This document shows positions 62,566-64,000 of a stretch of 64,000 nt of DNA, piece by piece (position 1 is the stretch's first letter; the number at the start of each line of letters is the position of its first letter). The stretch covers positions 62,001 to 126,000 of the forward strand of contig NZ_JAFAIX010000005.1 in assembly GCF_019236475.1 (NCBI RefSeq), read 5' to 3'. Origin of the DNA: Chitinophaga sp. Its GTDB lineage: Bacteria > Bacteroidota > Bacteroidia > Chitinophagales > Chitinophagaceae. Position numbers and translations under genes: made by a program. Under the pieces are notes generated by a model, which did no database searches, was not told where the DNA came from, and saw only the letters and a list, made by a program, of their open reading frames with translations.

Positions 62566-62997
62566 TTATCTTTTAGCGAGGATAGCCACTGTAAGCCTAC
62601 TTACACAAACCAGTTGATGCTGATCATCTGTAATACGGATATCCCATACATGGCTGGAAGCACCGATATGCAATGGTTTGGCCGTTGCATGAACGTAGCC
62701 GCTTTTAACCCCTCTGACATGATTGGCATTTATCTCCATACCAACACAAATCGACTTTGCCTGATCTATAATTAAGGCAGAACCTACGCTACCTGCTGTT
62801 TCTGCCAATGCCACAGAAGCGCCGCCATGGAGTAGTCCGTATGGCTGGGTGGTTCTATTATCCACAGGCATCATGATTTTCAGATAGTCTGATCCAATTT
62901 CTGTGAACTCCATGCCCAAATACTCAGCCATGGTATTGTTGCCCATCTCGTTCAACTGATCCAGTGATACATCCAGTGAATGCCAGATTGCTTTCAT
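62566..62997 (-). CDS. PaaI-type hotdog thioesterase
   Basis: 143 residues, cytoplasmic hotdog fold. The active-site region LLHGGASVALAETAGSVGS (about 61-79) holds the catalytic Glu/Gly loop, and TQPYG precedes it. Hydrolyses acyl-CoA thioesters (phenylacetate- or menaquinone-type); a precise substrate is not readable. Starts 11 nt after the coaD stop on the same strand. Confidence 0.85.
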   Translation of the reverse strand: MKAIWHSLDVSLDQLNEMGNNTMAEYLGMEFTEIGSDYLKIMMPVDNRTTQPYGLLHGGASVALAETAGSVGSALIIDQAKSICVGMEINANHVRGVKSGYVHATAKPLHIGASSHVWDIRITDDQHQLVCVSRLTVAILAKR

Positions 62998-63008
62998 ATG
63001 CAGCAGTT

Positions 63009-63485
63009 TTATTTTTGAAGACTTTTAATTCCTTCCAGTACCGCATTCGGTACAAATGGCGAAACTTCGCCACCATGGCGGTGTATATCCCTTACCAGCG
63101 TAGATGCGATGCTAGCATATTGTGGTGAGCAGGAAAGGAAAATGGTTTCTACACTCGGTTCCATGGTACGGTTCACATCAGCAATGGCTTTTTCGTATTC
63201 GAAATCGCCCACACCGCGGATGCCACGCAGGATAAAACGCGCTTCGATCTTCCGACAGAAATCGATGGTCAGCCCCTGATAGGAAGCCACTTCCACCCTG
63301 CTATCGTTTTTATAATGCTGACGAATCCATTCCATACGTTGTTCCAGCGGGAACATGGGTTGTTTGGCGCTGTTATAGCCAATTCCAATAACCAGTTTAT
63401 CGAAAAGGTCCAGTGCGCGGTCTATCACATCTGTATGGCCCAGCGTGATTGGATCAAATGTGCCTGGGAAAAGACAAATTCTCAT
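63009..63485 (-). CDS. coaD: phosphopantetheine adenylyltransferase
   Basis: 158 residues, cytoplasmic, fourth step of coenzyme A synthesis. FPGTFDPITLGHTDVIDRA carries the HxGH-type motif (TxGH) and ASIASTLVRDI the C-terminal nucleotide-binding motif. Length is typical. Lies 25 nt after the rsmD stop and before the thioesterase gene: an operon. Confidence 0.97.
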   Translation of the reverse strand: MRICLFPGTFDPITLGHTDVIDRALDLFDKLVIGIGYNSAKQPMFPLEQRMEWIRQHYKNDSRVEVASYQGLTIDFCRKIEARFILRGIRGVGDFEYEKAIADVNRTMEPSVETIFLSCSPQYASIASTLVRDIHRHGGEVSPFVPNAVLEGIKSLQK

Positions 63486-63510
63486 AAAGGGTTCAGATTT
63501 CTCGGACTAA

Positions 63511-64000
63511 TCAGCGTTTCAGTTCTTCCCTGTTAATGAAGATGGTGAAAATAGTTGCGCCGTAATTTCTTTCTGTCCGGTAGTATGAATAATTTTTAAA
63601 ATTGTTGTGGTTTGTATGCTCGATGACCAGCCATCCTTCCGGTTTAAGCAGTTGCTTTTCGAACACCACCAATGGCAGTTTATCCAGTGTGTCCATGGCA
63701 TATGGCGGATCTGCGAAGATAAAATCAAACTGTTCGTTACACTGTTGGAGGTATTTGAATACATCCGCTTTCACCACTTTCAGGGTGGTAATATCCAACG
63801 CTTTGGCAGTTTTACTGATAAAATCCGCCATAGATGGATCTTTCTCCACTACGGTCATGTCTGTAGCCCCTCTGGACGACAGTTCATAACTGATACTACC
63901 TGTCCCCCCGAAGAGGTCCAGTGTTTTTAAGGATGGAATATCCAGGTTATTCTCAATAATATTAAAAAGGCCGCCTTTGGCGATATCTGTAGTAGGCCTG
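63511..64000 (-). CDS. rsmD: 16S rRNA (guanine-966-N2)-methyltransferase, partial
   Basis: The 3' portion (about 163 codons) of an RsmD-family methyltransferase; the 5' end runs off the window. Visible from the cut: RPTTDIAKGGLFNII, an SAM-binding LDLFGGTGSISYEL, then the catalytic-type FADPPYAMD. It methylates G966 of 16S rRNA. First known gene of a likely rsmD-coaD-thioesterase operon. Confidence 0.92.
   Translation of the reverse strand, partial: RPTTDIAKGGLFNIIENNLDIPSLKTLDLFGGTGSISYELSSRGATDMTVVEKDPSMADFISKTAKALDITTLKVVKADVFKYLQQCNEQFDFIFADPPYAMDTLDKLPLVVFEKQLLKPEGWLVIEHTNHNNFKNYSYYRTERNYGATIFTIFINREELKR

Overview
The window reads as chromosomal DNA of a Bacteroidota bacterium, most likely in or near the Chitinophagaceae (Chitinophaga-like). 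The evidence is the gene content: TonB-dependent receptors with carboxypeptidase-type regulatory domains, a DUF4249 partner lipoprotein, GIN-domain proteins, an OstA-like/LptD pair, a BlaI/BlaR-type pair, a Bacteroidota-type arginine decarboxylase and a GlmU-like protein. The promoters agree: the -7 box TAnnTTTG recurs upstream of many genes, twice with a TTTG -33 box exactly 19 bp away. The genus is an inference; no 16S gene is present.

Layout. 0.08-4.7 kb: one giant DUF4011/SF1-helicase/Vsr-like/DUF3320 gene of defence-type architecture. 4.8-12.7 kb: an AT-rich accessory zone of small, mostly minus-strand, unrecognised genes, with a frameshifted gene duplicate, a cluster of decayed tRNA/tmRNA-like fragments near 8.0-8.2 kb and a repeated-box regulatory region near 5.9-6.0 kb. 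It ends at a tRNA-Arg(TCT) whose 3' end faces it, so it looks like a genomic island. 12.9-29.5 kb: core genes. These include ung, an acyltransferase, an envelope cluster (LptD divergent from amidase, MCE/MlaD protein and OstA-like protein), nhaA, a barrel protein, a lipoprotein hydrolase, the bifunctional NAD(P)HX repair enzyme, a membrane pyrophosphatase and an NmrA-like reductase. 29.5-39.1 kb: an AraC regulator, a TonB receptor with its DUF4249 partner, a sterol desaturase-like protein, a BlaI/M56 regulatory pair with twin operators and a secreted C1 peptidase.

39.1-40.8 kb is mostly non-coding apart from acylphosphatase and carries two short-period repeat arrays. 40.8-47.4 kb: a 2H-phosphoesterase-like protein, tpiA with a GlmU-like protein, L31 type B, a YajQ protein, and an ECF sigma/anti-sigma/DUF4097-like/GIN operon. 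47.7-55.6 kb: a second TonB-linked barrel protein, a DUF2167 protein, lgt with a hemerythrin protein, a bacilliredoxin, Hsp20, and a membrane gene split by an in-frame TAG. 55.8-56.0 kb: a candidate small RNA. 56.0-64.0 kb: arginine decarboxylase, a WbqC-like protein, an LEA-type lipoprotein, an HMA protein with pyrE, a Nudix hydrolase, a secreted zinc protease, and rsmD (cut by the window end)-coaD-thioesterase.

How the parts work together. The 14-22 kb block builds and maintains the outer membrane: lipid A acylation/phospholipid synthesis, LPS transport, lipid trafficking and wall hydrolysis. The 31-34 kb and 47-50 kb blocks handle TonB-dependent uptake. The BlaI/M56 and ECF sigma blocks are envelope-responsive regulators. 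No CRISPR array, integrase, transposase or complete rRNA gene was seen. The strongest leads for something undescribed are the AT-rich island with its regulatory boxes and orphan-immunity-like genes, the candidate small RNA, and the TAG-split membrane gene.
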